This document shows, one piece after another, positions 5,788-13,471 of a stretch of DNA of 13,637 nt. Positions within the stretch are counted from its first letter, which is position 1. The number at the start of each line of letters is the position of its first letter. The notes under the pieces are model-generated. The model searched no databases and was not told where the DNA came from. It saw nothing but the letters and a program-made list of their open reading frames with translations. Origin of the DNA: DATKYV01 sp035528275 (lineage in GTDB: Bacteria; Acidobacteriota; Terriglobia; UBA7540); the NCBI GenBank assembly GCA_035528275.1, contig DATKYV010000276.1, forward strand, positions 1 through 13,637, written 5' to 3'. A program made the translations under genes and the position numbers.

Positions 5788-6316
5788 CCTTGAGGACTTG
5801 CAGCCGGCAAACGATGTTGCGCGCCGGAAAAACCCACGCCAGGTGCTTCTCGTAGAAATCCACGGAGAGCGCCGCAAACATGCGGCCGAGATTATCAAGC
5901 AAGAAGTTGCTGCCGAAGGTCAGGCGCCGCTCGAGAATTCTGAAACCGCCCGAGCCGTAAGTGAAGTTCTCGAACCCGTCGGCGACGAAGTAATCGAAAC
6001 TGTGAATGCCCAGGTGATGGACGTGCGTCGGGTCGGAGTGGGAATCGGGCGAGGAATAGTGAGGTGTGACGACGATGACTTCGGCGCCGGGCTTGGCGAT
6101 TCGATGCACCTCCGCCATGGCGCGCAGGATGTCCGGCTGGTGCTCGAGAAAATGGGAAAGATAAACACGGTCGGCACATCCGTCACATACCGGCCAGGGG
6201 AATTGCGTCAGCTCGCAGAGGATGTCCGGCCGCGAGCCCGCCTGCCGGTCGAGCCCAATCGCCCCCGGCTCCTGCTTCTTCTTCCCGCAACCGATGTCAA
6301 GTATAACCATTGGCAT
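5774..6316 (-). CDS. Small class I SAM-dependent methyltransferase
   Basis: This 180-residue protein has the core of a Methyltransf_11-type Rossmann methyltransferase. LDIGCG (residues 6-11) is motif I, for SAM binding. GLDR with D23 is the acidic ribose-binding end of strand 2. LSHFLEHQPD (53-62) is motif IV-like, and MAEVHRIAKPGAEVIVVTPH (67-86) is the motif V/VI region. It has almost no N-terminal extension before motif I. The usual substrate-specifying C-terminal part is replaced by a His-rich stretch (THVHHLGIHSFDYF) and a basic tail. ATG at 6316 is used; a second ATG at 6310 is possible because no strong SD is seen. The substrate is not recognisable. Small-molecule or envelope-sugar methylation is common in this family, but nothing in the neighbourhood decides it. 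Confidence 0.83.
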   Translation of the reverse strand: MPMVILDIGCGKKKQEPGAIGLDRQAGSRPDILCELTQFPWPVCDGCADRVYLSHFLEHQPDILRAMAEVHRIAKPGAEVIVVTPHYSSPDSHSDPTHVHHLGIHSFDYFVADGFENFTYGSGGFRILERRLTFGSNFLLDNLGRMFAALSVDFYEKHLAWVFPARNIVCRLQVLKELKH

Positions 6317-6370
6317 TCTTCGCTTGTTGGGTCGTTGATCCCGCCCTGGGACCCGGTCGAGATAATCCTA

Positions 6371-6417
6371 TGGAGTGCGGTGCTTGCCACCGCTTTGCAC
6401 CTGGGAATCTCGATTCC
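6371..6417. repeat. REP-like hairpin pair upstream of the methyltransferase gene
   Basis: GCGGTG (6377-6382) pairs with CACCGC (6388-6393), and GGAAT (6404-6408) pairs with ATTCC (6413-6417) across a CTCG loop. The 185-base gap holds no gene. The pair resembles the dispersed hairpin elements seen elsewhere in the window. No T-run follows. Confidence 0.4.
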
Positions 6418-6464
6418 ACGGTCTCCAGAAGCCGCCGCCGTTACCGCTTGAGAAGGCGGGAGGA

Positions 6465-6486
6465 AGCCCGCCGTGGCGGGCGGGCT
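6465..6486 (-). terminator. Possible terminator hairpin after the GH116 gene
   Basis: AGCCCGCC (6465-6472) and GGCGGGCT (6479-6486) form a perfect 8-base GC-rich stem with a 6-base loop, 15 bases past the stop codon of the GH116 gene on the minus strand. The following sequence (TTCCTCCCGCC) is only weakly T-rich. It may end transcription or simply stabilise the mRNA 3' end. Confidence 0.45.
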
Positions 6487-6501
6487 CACGGATTCCAAAT
6501 T

Positions 6502-8907
6502 TCACTCCCCAAACTCCATGGCCCAGACAGCCTGGGGGCGCATATAAATTCCGGCGCGGAAGTTGCCGGTATGGTCCCAGGCTTCGGGGGTTCGGAACCA
6601 GTAGCCCTTCTTCACGTACACGACGTTGTAGACGCCCCAGGCCGTCTTGTAAGCCTCTTCCGTCATGCCTTCGGATTTCATGAATGATGCAAGCCCAAAC
6701 GTCGCCCCCGCCCAGACCTCTTCGGACTGTTCATTCTCGCGGATGAGTGTCCCGTCGGCGTTCATGCCATTGACGGCGCCCATTTCGCCGTTCTCAAAGC
6801 CCATGACGTTTAGCGTGAAAACCTTCTCGAGGCTTTTCCGCGTCATCTCTTTGGGCACGATTTCGCCCAGGTCACAGAGGTTGGCGTACCACTGCCCGAC
6901 CAACTGGTCCGCCATGACGTTGGTCTTGTACGGACTTTCGGTATCGTAATCGAAGTATTCACCGTTCCAGAGTTCTTTCACAAAGTTGGGCTGCGCCTTG
7001 TCGTACCAGGCCTGATATTTCCTGGCCGCCGCCGGGTCGCCCACGGTTTTCCCCATTTCCACCGCCGCCTTCAGCGCCGCCAGCCACAGGCTGCCGCAAT
7101 AGGCGCTGGTGCCGCGCATCCGCCAGGTGTCGTAAGTCTGATCGGGAATGCCCTCGTTCTGCGGAATGCCGTTCTCCTTGGTGTCGAATCTCTTCAAGTA
7201 GTCGAGTGCCGACTTCACCGCGGGCCAGCAGTAGCGCAAGAAGGCCAAATCATTCTTTCCCGTAAGGGCGTAATCCCGATACACCTGGAGAACGAACTTG
7301 GTGTTCAGATCTTTCCACACCGTCACGTTCTGATAGTTGTACTGATTGACGCGCAGGATGGGATCTTCGGTGGGCGCGCCGAGGTCATGGGGTAAGGCTC
7401 CGGCCACCTTGCGCGGGGCGATGCTCCTGTCCCAGCCGATCTGGTGATTCTGCTTGTAGTCGAGCGGGACGGTATCCGCGAAATCGCGCATCACCGTCTT
7501 CTCCAGATCCGGCCAGAGCTTCAGCAGCGCCCAAGAAGCATAGAAGCGCACGTCGAGTGTGGAGTAGTACGAGTAGTCGAAACACTCGAGGTAGCTGAAG
7601 TGGTGCCGCGCGCCGGTGGGTGGTTTGCCGACTTCACCGTTATCCCAGAACGTCCCGCCGTCCACCAGATAATAAAGCTCGTTGAAGAGCATGCCGCGGT
7701 ACCAAGCAGGCTTGGAGTTGTCCGTAACGATGGGCCGCTGCCAGCCGTCGATCTTCTTGCTCCAGTCACGATAGTTCTCGAGCCCCTCGCGCGCGATCTT
7801 CCAGGCCGCGTTGCCGCGCGCCCCGAAAAAGGACGTGTAGCGCCGATACCAGCGCCGCCCGGCGCCGAATTGGACGATGGGAAAGTCCCAGGCCAGCACC
7901 ATGGGGATTTCCTTCGTTGCCCCGGGGGCGACGGTGAAAGTAACAGCGATGACTCCGGCGATGGGATTCCCGCCCGAACTCAACCAGTCCTGGGACAGGT
8001 CCTGCAGAGTGCCGTCCTGGGAAAACGTCTTCCACACGCTCGAGCCGTCACTGAAAACATCGAAGGTGGTTTGGTGGGTAATCTTCACATTCCGGTCCTC
8101 GAGTGCGGCGATGACGAACTGGCCGTCCGAACTCGTCAACGCCGCGCCCGCCCGCGCACGGTCGAAGACGATGCCTTTCATCGTCCTTCCGTCTTTCAAT
8201 TTCTCCTGCCGGGCCTCATTGAAATTACCCGAGCCGAGGAAAGGGCTGATTCCCCCGCCGAATTCGGCGAACCATCCCACCATGTTGACCCAGGAAAAAA
8301 GAATCGAGACCTTGACCGGCTTGTCCGTGGGGTTCGACGCGGTCCAGACGAAAACGCCCACGGGGAAACTGGTCTCGCGATAATTATCGGGCAGCACCGG
8401 CGAGAACTGTTCGCAGACCAGGTGCACCGGGAAAGCATCGTAGCGGTAGTCGAACCACGCTTTGGGAAAGAGCGCGTGATATTTCCCGGCGCCAACGGGA
8501 TAACTCCAATTCCAGGCGGGAAGATTTCCCATGCCCTGCGGCTTACCAGCGCGCAGCACAACCGCGGCCGAGGAATCGCCCTCCGCCTGCTGGAATGCTG
8601 CGAAGACGTTCGCCGGAATCGACAGGTACTTGTGCACCCCGGCTTTCAGATGCCAGCGGGCGAAATCGCCACGGTAAGTGCGGCCGATGCTTCCACTGCC
8701 CAGACCGCCCAGAGGGACGCCTTGCCAATAGCCGTCGTCGATGTTGCCTGGCACTTTGGTGACACCGGGGTTCTCAAGTGGCTGCCCGATGCCCCGGCTC
8801 CACGCCACCTCGGGAATTTGCTGGCTGAATAGCCTTGGAGACGATAAGGGAGTTGCGATAAGTGCCAGAAGCAGCAGGGAGAATCCAGCGGGCCTTGAGA
8901 AATGCAA
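6502..8907 (-). CDS. Secreted GH116-family beta-glucosidase / glucosylceramidase-like hydrolase
   Basis: This 801-residue exported enzyme probably hydrolyses beta-linked glucose (or xylose) from oligosaccharides or glycolipids. The start is TTG at 8907-8905, with GGAGG at six-base spacing. The N terminus is then MHFSRPAGFSLLLLALIATPL, a signal peptide ending near residue 28. The N-terminal beta domain carries VPLGGLGSGSIGRTYRGDFARW. The C-terminal (alpha/alpha)6 domain has FSYLECFDYSYYSTLDVRFYAS, with E441 as candidate nucleophile. It also has GIPDQTYDTWRMRG, with D593 as candidate acid/base, the two diagnostic regions of the GBA2-like GH116 family. It is read divergently from alkD and has no transporter or regulator beside it. 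An upstream in-frame start (to 9141) would precede the signal peptide with about 78 Arg-rich residues and lacks an SD, so it is rejected. Confidence 0.92.
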   Translation of the reverse strand: MHFSRPAGFSLLLLALIATPLSSPRLFSQQIPEVAWSRGIGQPLENPGVTKVPGNIDDGYWQGVPLGGLGSGSIGRTYRGDFARWHLKAGVHKYLSIPANVFAAFQQAEGDSSAAVVLRAGKPQGMGNLPAWNWSYPVGAGKYHALFPKAWFDYRYDAFPVHLVCEQFSPVLPDNYRETSFPVGVFVWTASNPTDKPVKVSILFSWVNMVGWFAEFGGGISPFLGSGNFNEARQEKLKDGRTMKGIVFDRARAGAALTSSDGQFVIAALEDRNVKITHQTTFDVFSDGSSVWKTFSQDGTLQDLSQDWLSSGGNPIAGVIAVTFTVAPGATKEIPMVLAWDFPIVQFGAGRRWYRRYTSFFGARGNAAWKIAREGLENYRDWSKKIDGWQRPIVTDNSKPAWYRGMLFNELYYLVDGGTFWDNGEVGKPPTGARHHFSYLECFDYSYYSTLDVRFYASWALLKLWPDLEKTVMRDFADTVPLDYKQNHQIGWDRSIAPRKVAGALPHDLGAPTEDPILRVNQYNYQNVTVWKDLNTKFVLQVYRDYALTGKNDLAFLRYCWPAVKSALDYLKRFDTKENGIPQNEGIPDQTYDTWRMRGTSAYCGSLWLAALKAAVEMGKTVGDPAAARKYQAWYDKAQPNFVKELWNGEYFDYDTESPYKTNVMADQLVGQWYANLCDLGEIVPKEMTRKSLEKVFTLNVMGFENGEMGAVNGMNADGTLIRENEQSEEVWAGATFGLASFMKSEGMTEEAYKTAWGVYNVVYVKKGYWFRTPEAWDHTGNFRAGIYMRPQAVWAMEFGE

Positions 8908-9164
8908 AACACACCTCCGGGCTGGTCTGGCAGCGGGAGTACAGCGGTGATAGCGCGCAACCCAAAGAGAGCGACCTCTCACAATCGCCCCGCCACTCGC
9001 GCGCCGCCGAAAGGATAGCACAACGCCTTTGCCTGAGTTGGCCCTCCAATCAGCCACACTTTTCGCGTGACCACTTGCCGCTTGACCTCGCGTGCTACGC
9101 TCGTTGCGAGCCGGCACCCCTCGACGGTTCTCTGGCCTCAATCAGCATCCCGGGAGGTTTCTCG
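8908..9164. promoter_or_regulatory. Divergent control region between the GH116 gene and alkD
   Basis: This 257-base gap must hold both promoters. Toward alkD, TTGCCG (9075-9080) lies 15 bases before TACGCT (9096-9101), which is preceded by TGC as an extended -10. Toward the GH116 gene, TATCCT (9017-9012, minus) is preceded by TGC, again an extended -10, without a clear -35. Both are weak predictions. The SD sites GGAGG (8918-8914, minus) and GGGAGG (9152-9157, plus) are clear and fix the two starts. Confidence 0.4.
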
Positions 9165-9878
9165 ATGGAGTACGAAGAAATCATCAAGAAGCTGAAATCG
9201 TTCTACAACCCGGTGAATATCGCCGGAATGGCTCGCTATGGGATCAACGTCAAGAACGCCTTTGGGGTTCCGGCACCAGTGTTGCGCCAGATGGCGCGCG
9301 AGCACCGCAAGAACCACGCGCTTGCCGAGCGCTTGTGGGCTTCAGGAATCCACGACGCCAAAGGCCTCGCCGCCCTGTGCGACGACCCCCGGCAGGTCAG
9401 CGAAGAACAGATGGAGCGCTGGGCGCGCGACTTCGATTCCTGGGACGTCGTGGACGGCACCTGCAACAACCTCTTCCGAATGACATCACACGCCCACCGA
9501 AAGGCGGTGGAGTGGGCGAAGCGGGACGAGGAGTACATCAAGCGGGCGGGGTATGTCCTCATGGCCTGCCTGGCGGTCCACGACAATGCCGCCCCGGATA
9601 GCACGTTCGTGCGCTTCCTTCCGCTCATCAAAAAGGGCGCGCGCGACGAGAGGAACTTCGTCAAGAAGGCCGCCAACTGGGCGTTGCGGCAGATCGGAAA
9701 ACGAAATCCCAGTCTGCAGAAGAAAGCAATTCAAGCCGCCAGAGAAATCCACGCCCTCGATTCGAAATCCGCCAGATGGATCGCCTCCGACGCGCTGCGC
9801 GAGCTTACCAGCAAGGAAACCACCCGGCTGATACGAAAGAAAAGACACGCCGCACGGTCAGCGAGAAAGAAGAAGTAG
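9165..9878 (+). CDS. alkD: AlkD-family DNA alkylation-repair glycosylase
   Basis: This 237-residue all-alpha protein of HEAT-like repeats belongs to the family that excises positively charged alkylated bases (3-methyladenine, 7-methylguanine) from DNA without flipping them. Family hallmarks are FDSWDVVDGTCNNLF, where W93 and D97 (W-x3-D) match the catalytic Trp/Asp pair. R127 in KRAGY and W172 in KKAANWALRQIGKRN match the DNA-contacting Arg and second Trp. The ATG at 9165 has GGGAGG seven bases upstream; earlier in-frame codons lack an SD and family homology. The last 25 residues are strongly basic and probably grip DNA. It stands alone between two outward-unrelated secreted enzymes. It converges on the next gene with a 38-base gap holding a shared hairpin. 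Confidence 0.93.
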   Translation: MEYEEIIKKLKSFYNPVNIAGMARYGINVKNAFGVPAPVLRQMAREHRKNHALAERLWASGIHDAKGLAALCDDPRQVSEEQMERWARDFDSWDVVDGTCNNLFRMTSHAHRKAVEWAKRDEEYIKRAGYVLMACLAVHDNAAPDSTFVRFLPLIKKGARDERNFVKKAANWALRQIGKRNPSLQKKAIQAAREIHALDSKSARWIASDALRELTSKETTRLIRKKRHAARSARKKK

Positions 9879-9894
9879 GAACTCCGGCCGCAAC

Positions 9895-9917
9895 AGCGCC
9901 GTGGCTTGCCCGGCGCT
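9895..9917. terminator. Bidirectional hairpin between convergent alkD and the secreted glycosidase-like gene
   Basis: AGCGCCG (9895-9901) and CGGCGCT (9911-9917) form a perfect 7-base GC-rich stem with a 9-base loop in the 38-base space between two converging stop codons. The right arm touches the last base of the minus-strand stop codon. There is no T-run, so efficiency is uncertain. Confidence 0.45.
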
Positions 9918-11584
9918 CATTCGACAACCAGGAGGCCGTGAGGTGGCAGGCGCAGGGTCGCGCCGTCCTTATCGAGCGACGCGCCTTCGCTGGCGAACGC
10001 CGACTTGTACCTGCGCGCCATTCCTTCTAGCCCCTGGATCTTGCAGGCAACGGGCAGTTCCGTGAAGTTGGCCACGGCCACACGACCGCCCATGGGGAAA
10101 ACGGCAACGCGCGGAGGTGCGTCGAACGAAGTCACGGTGAATTCTGAAACCACTTGCCGCAATTCCCCCAAAGCCTTGCTGAGCTCGGGAGTGGGCGGCC
10201 GAACTTTGCCTTGCGAATCGACATAAGTCAGACGCGGAAGCTCAGCCGGAAAAACGATCAGCCTCCCTCCACCGGCTTTCACGATTCGCAGGCGCTCGCC
10301 TTTCTTGAGCTTGAGTGATTCTCCTGTCGGAAGCCGCGGGTCGGCGTCCAATCGGCGTCCCAGGCCCGAGCTAATGAGGGCAGTCCCACCGGCCTCGAGG
10401 AATCCCCTCAGCTCCGGAACAAACTCCGAGTCGTCGAGCGCGTGCTCGGTGAAGAGCGCGGCGCGCGCGCCCTTGGGAAATCGAGCGGTCGGTAGCAGGG
10501 GGATTGCCAGCATTCCGATCTGGTCGAAGATATAGGATTCATCTCCGGGGTCGCTCGAGGGTGGTTTGTAGGCGGGAATTCCCCGGAAATCCCCCACAAG
10601 CTTGGCGAGCGCTTCAAGTTCCGCGCGATGTGCCGCGAACGTCTCCGCTTGAGCCTGATACTGTGGGGAAACCAGCGAGCCATAATGGAAGAGCAGAATT
10701 TCGGGAGCGCCGGCGAGCACCGAGACGTACGCCTGGTCGAGATAGAACGTAGGATTCGTGCCGTAAGGATCGAACCAACCGCCGCCGGTCTTGGCGCCGC
10801 CGATTTCGGTGAGCCAGCGGTAGATGAAGTAGCCCTCGTACTGCTGCTTGTGTCCCCACTGGTCCGAGCTCGGATCGCGCAACTCGGTCCCCACCCAGAT
10901 GCGGTCGTAGAGCTCGGTTTCCTTGTCTACGACGTAGCCGCGGTTATGGAAGTTGTCGTACCACTGGGGATACTTCAGGATGACCTTGACGTTCGGGTTC
11001 GCGTCCCTCGCCGGACCGAGCACTCGATCGCGGCTCACCTGGAGCATCAGCTTTTCGCGATACTGCGGCCAGCTCATCGAGCCTTTTGCCGCGGAGCATT
11101 CCGAGCATTCACAATCCGTGAAGAAGAAGTCGTCAATCATAATTTCGTCAAAGAGTTCCGCCGTGAAGCGAAAGATGGAGGCCAGGTGTTCCTGGTTGGC
11201 GCGGTTGGTGTAGCAGGCGCCGACCTCCCAACCCGTGGTGGGCTTTCCGAATTGCGTGGTGGTAACACACCCGGAAACCTTCAAACCCGCCTGGCGAAAG
11301 AAGTCGCGCGCCGTTTTCAATGTCCCGGCATCAGCTTGATAATTGCTGCGAAAGGTTTCGACGTAAACCTTGCTCAGCCCCATCTTGCGACAAAACGCGA
11401 GTGCCTGCTCGCGCCCCTCCGCGGTCGAGAGATGGTCGCGCACGTCCTGAGCGGTGAAGAGCGTGGACCAGTCCGTGGCTACGAGCGGCCAAGGGGTGGC
11501 CAGCACCAATAGTGCCAGGAGTGAAAAAAGGCGAGAGAGAGTTCGCATCCGAAAAAGGGCACGGGTCAAAGGTGATGAAGGCAT
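9917..11584 (-). CDS. Secreted glycosidase-like protein, probable TIM barrel, family not identified
   Basis: This 555-residue exported protein starts at ATG 11584, which has GGAG at six-base spacing. A hydrophobic signal sequence (RLFSLLALLVLATPWPL, about residues 18-34) precedes the mature start near ATDWS. The first 330 residues read like a (beta/alpha)8 barrel: SKVYVETFRSNY, GLKVSGCVTTTQF, FDEIMIDDFFF (147-155), NVKVILKYPQWYD, YDRIWVGTEL, APEILLFHYG. The Asp-Asp at a strand end is a candidate catalytic site. C158, C160 and C163 (CECSEC) follow it at once and could bind metal or form disulfides. A Rossmann-like segment (GFLEAGGTALISSGLG) and a beta domain follow, as in several beta-galactosidase-like multidomain hydrolases. 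I do not recognise the exact family. A 107-base gap separates it from the upstream radical SAM gene, so co-transcription is possible. Confidence 0.72.
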   Translation of the reverse strand: MPSSPLTRALFRMRTLSRLFSLLALLVLATPWPLVATDWSTLFTAQDVRDHLSTAEGREQALAFCRKMGLSKVYVETFRSNYQADAGTLKTARDFFRQAGLKVSGCVTTTQFGKPTTGWEVGACYTNRANQEHLASIFRFTAELFDEIMIDDFFFTDCECSECSAAKGSMSWPQYREKLMLQVSRDRVLGPARDANPNVKVILKYPQWYDNFHNRGYVVDKETELYDRIWVGTELRDPSSDQWGHKQQYEGYFIYRWLTEIGGAKTGGGWFDPYGTNPTFYLDQAYVSVLAGAPEILLFHYGSLVSPQYQAQAETFAAHRAELEALAKLVGDFRGIPAYKPPSSDPGDESYIFDQIGMLAIPLLPTARFPKGARAALFTEHALDDSEFVPELRGFLEAGGTALISSGLGRRLDADPRLPTGESLKLKKGERLRIVKAGGGRLIVFPAELPRLTYVDSQGKVRPPTPELSKALGELRQVVSEFTVTSFDAPPRVAVFPMGGRVAVANFTELPVACKIQGLEGMARRYKSAFASEGASLDKDGATLRLPPHGLLVVE

Positions 11585-11691
11585 GGGTTGCTCCATTGTT
11601 TGGTGCGATCCCGCATCACGCTTCAAAGGTCGCATGGCGCGGGAGACACGGAATTAGCGGTCCGAGAATCCTCAAAACAGAACGTCAGGTG

Positions 11692-13338
11692 TCACTCACA
11701 CGCTACTCCACTATCGTGGCCGGTTTCGGCAACTCGATTGGTTCCGAACAGATCATCTTCCCGGTCCAAGTGACCCCGAAACTCACGGATGATTCGACCT
11801 CCCAAAGTCAGCAGCACGGTGGGGTCGCCTGAAAGCTCGTAAGACGTCACCTGCCGCGCGAACTTGTCGAGGTCGATTCCGAATCGCTCATGGTCGCGCA
11901 GAAGCTCGGTGACGCGCGATTGGTCTTCGATGCGGTCCTTGATGGTGGCGAATAGTGCCTTTTCTTCGCGCCGGCAGTGTTCGACAACCATTGTGACAAA
12001 ATGTCCGAGGAGATTTCTCAAGGCCCACGCCGCGGTCTGGCGCTCACTTGCCGGGATCGACGGGAGCCTGGCCAGGACGTTCTCCCACTCGTCGAGCCGG
12101 CCGCGGATTTCTTGATGCTCGCCGGACCATCGATCCGTGTCGAAGTCCCGCTCTTCAATAGGTTCTGCTGATCCGGTCTTGTCAGAAGGAGGGATCGCAC
12201 TTACCGGCGCCAGGTAGAGGCAAGTGAAACCCATGCTTTCGAATCTTTCTGCCACTTCCGCGCGGGGCGGATAAGCATGGGTTGAGAACTGACCAGGAAG
12301 CCGGCCGTGGAGATAGGCGCCGGGCAGCGTCTCACAGTCCGCGGTGAAGAGGTTGCCGCCTGCCGCCATCGACATGTTGAACTCGTACGTCTCGCGCGTA
12401 TTGAAAAACAGACGAGTGCGGGGGAACGCCAGTTGATAGACGCTGACGGCGAGGCGGTAATCATCGTCGGCGACGGTGAAGCGTGAAGTTTTTTGCGAAG
12501 CCAGAACGCCCCGCGCGGGCTTCAGGCGGGGAATGCCCAGGGCGTGCGGCTCAATTCCATACGCCCTGCGGAGATAGTTTCCATGCTCGACCAAGGCCAG
12601 AACATCGAAGCGCCAATCGTAGAGGCCGAAGAGGACACCCAGCGCCACGCGCTTGATGCCCGCGGCAATCGCCCGGTCCCAAACGTCGAGCCGAAACTCG
12701 AAGTGCCGCTTGCGCGAGCCGGGAAAATGCCAGCGGTCGAAATGCGGCTGATGGTACGTCTCCTGCCACAGCGCCACCCAGTCCACGCCGGCATCGCCAA
12801 GGCGGCGGTAGTCCGATTCCTCGTACGCCGGAGCGTTCAGCGCCACCTGGCCTTCTCCCAGAGCCTGCAGCTTGCGATGGGTCAGCGCAATGTACGGGGC
12901 CAACTGGCCGGGCCCGAATTCCGCATCGTCGGCGAGCACCAATTCAATCTGGCGATGTCCCCAGGAAAGGATCAGGTCCAGTTCGCGTTCGTAGTGTTCG
13001 AGGCTCAGGCGGACCCGCTCCGCCAGGGGATTGGTTTTTCGATAGCCGCAATAGAGGCAGTCGTTCTGGCAGAAGCTGGTGAGGTATTCCGGGATAACAA
13101 ACTCCACGGTCTTTCCGGCCAGGCGCTCGCGAAGTCCCTTGGCCGCGGCGTGAATCTCCTCGCGGGCGCTCGGCTGGCGTCCCCAGGCCAGCAACGAAGC
13201 GGCGTCTTCCGTTTCTAGCCCGCCTTGCGACTCGGCCCTCCGAGCGATGGCGTCAACGGACAGCGACGGTTCTGTAATCGTGGCCAGCGCCTCAAGCCGC
13301 TGCTGCTCCGAGGCAAAAAACTCACTGAATCGTTTCAA
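11692..13338 (-). CDS. ThiH/HydG-like radical SAM enzyme fused to a hemerythrin-like diiron domain
   Basis: This 548-residue cytoplasmic protein has two parts. Residues about 75-380 are a radical SAM enzyme. CQNDCLYC (C90, C94, C97) is the [4Fe-4S]/SAM motif; QETYH (192-196), LGVLFGLYDWRFDVLAL and NTRETYEFNMSMAAGG are typical of the tyrosine-cleaving ThiH/HydG group. HydG's extra C-terminal Cys cluster is absent. Residues about 400-535 are a four-helix hemerythrin/HHE domain: H408, HxxxE at H454/E458, H483 and HxxxE at H523/E527, a YtfE/RIC-like ligand pattern. The start is TTG with GGAGG ten bases upstream, so the start is less certain than the body. No thiamine, hydrogenase or cofactor gene adjoins it, so substrate and product are unknown. 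Oxygen/NO sensing, iron supply or cluster protection by the added domain is inference. Confidence 0.87.
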   Translation of the reverse strand: MKRFSEFFASEQQRLEALATITEPSLSVDAIARRAESQGGLETEDAASLLAWGRQPSAREEIHAAAKGLRERLAGKTVEFVIPEYLTSFCQNDCLYCGYRKTNPLAERVRLSLEHYERELDLILSWGHRQIELVLADDAEFGPGQLAPYIALTHRKLQALGEGQVALNAPAYEESDYRRLGDAGVDWVALWQETYHQPHFDRWHFPGSRKRHFEFRLDVWDRAIAAGIKRVALGVLFGLYDWRFDVLALVEHGNYLRRAYGIEPHALGIPRLKPARGVLASQKTSRFTVADDDYRLAVSVYQLAFPRTRLFFNTRETYEFNMSMAAGGNLFTADCETLPGAYLHGRLPGQFSTHAYPPRAEVAERFESMGFTCLYLAPVSAIPPSDKTGSAEPIEERDFDTDRWSGEHQEIRGRLDEWENVLARLPSIPASERQTAAWALRNLLGHFVTMVVEHCRREEKALFATIKDRIEDQSRVTELLRDHERFGIDLDKFARQVTSYELSGDPTVLLTLGGRIIREFRGHLDREDDLFGTNRVAETGHDSGVACE

Positions 13339-13361
13339 CCTCGTCTTACCTCCACACTCTT

Positions 13362-13390
13362 ATGCTACAGGGAAGGAAAGCAGTTGTCAT
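13362..13390 (-). promoter_or_regulatory. Candidate promoter of the radical SAM-hemerythrin gene
   Basis: On the minus strand ATGACA (13390-13385) and TAGCAT (13367-13362) are separated by 17 bases, a plausible sigma-70-type pair. The predicted transcript would start only a few bases before the GGAGG site (13353-13349), giving a very short leader. Confidence 0.5.
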
Positions 13391-13432
13391 CCCACAGGCG
13401 GCGACATTCCCGGCTTACCCGCACCCCGGCTG

Positions 13433-13471
13433 GCGCAGACCTTGCGGTGTAGGTCTGCGCGCCCTAGGCGC
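13433..13471. repeat. Overlapping palindromes upstream of the radical SAM gene
   Basis: GCGCAGACC (13433-13441) and GGTCTGCGC (13452-13460) form a perfect 9-base stem with a 10-base loop. It overlaps a second palindrome, GCGCC (13459-13463) and GGCGC (13467-13471). It resembles the other GC-rich intergenic hairpins in the window. From about 13472 to the window end I see no supportable gene, only a small palindrome GAGACTGTCTC (13500-13510). Confidence 0.5.

Noticed and set aside
7444..8832. 462-codon open frame on the plus strand
   Set aside because: It lies wholly antisense to the GH116 gene and has no recognisable motif; the minus-strand frame has signal peptide, SD and catalytic motifs.
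10628..11512. 294-codon open frame on the plus strand
   Set aside because: It is antisense to the secreted glycosidase-like gene, with no SD and no family features.
12493..13218. 241-codon open frame on the plus strand
   Set aside because: It is antisense to the radical SAM gene, whose cluster and hemerythrin motifs are clear on the other strand.
11692..13338. Calling the radical SAM gene hydG or thiH
   Set aside because: HydG's C-terminal cluster motif is absent, there is an extra diiron domain, and no hydrogenase or thiamine genes adjoin; only a family-level call is supportable.
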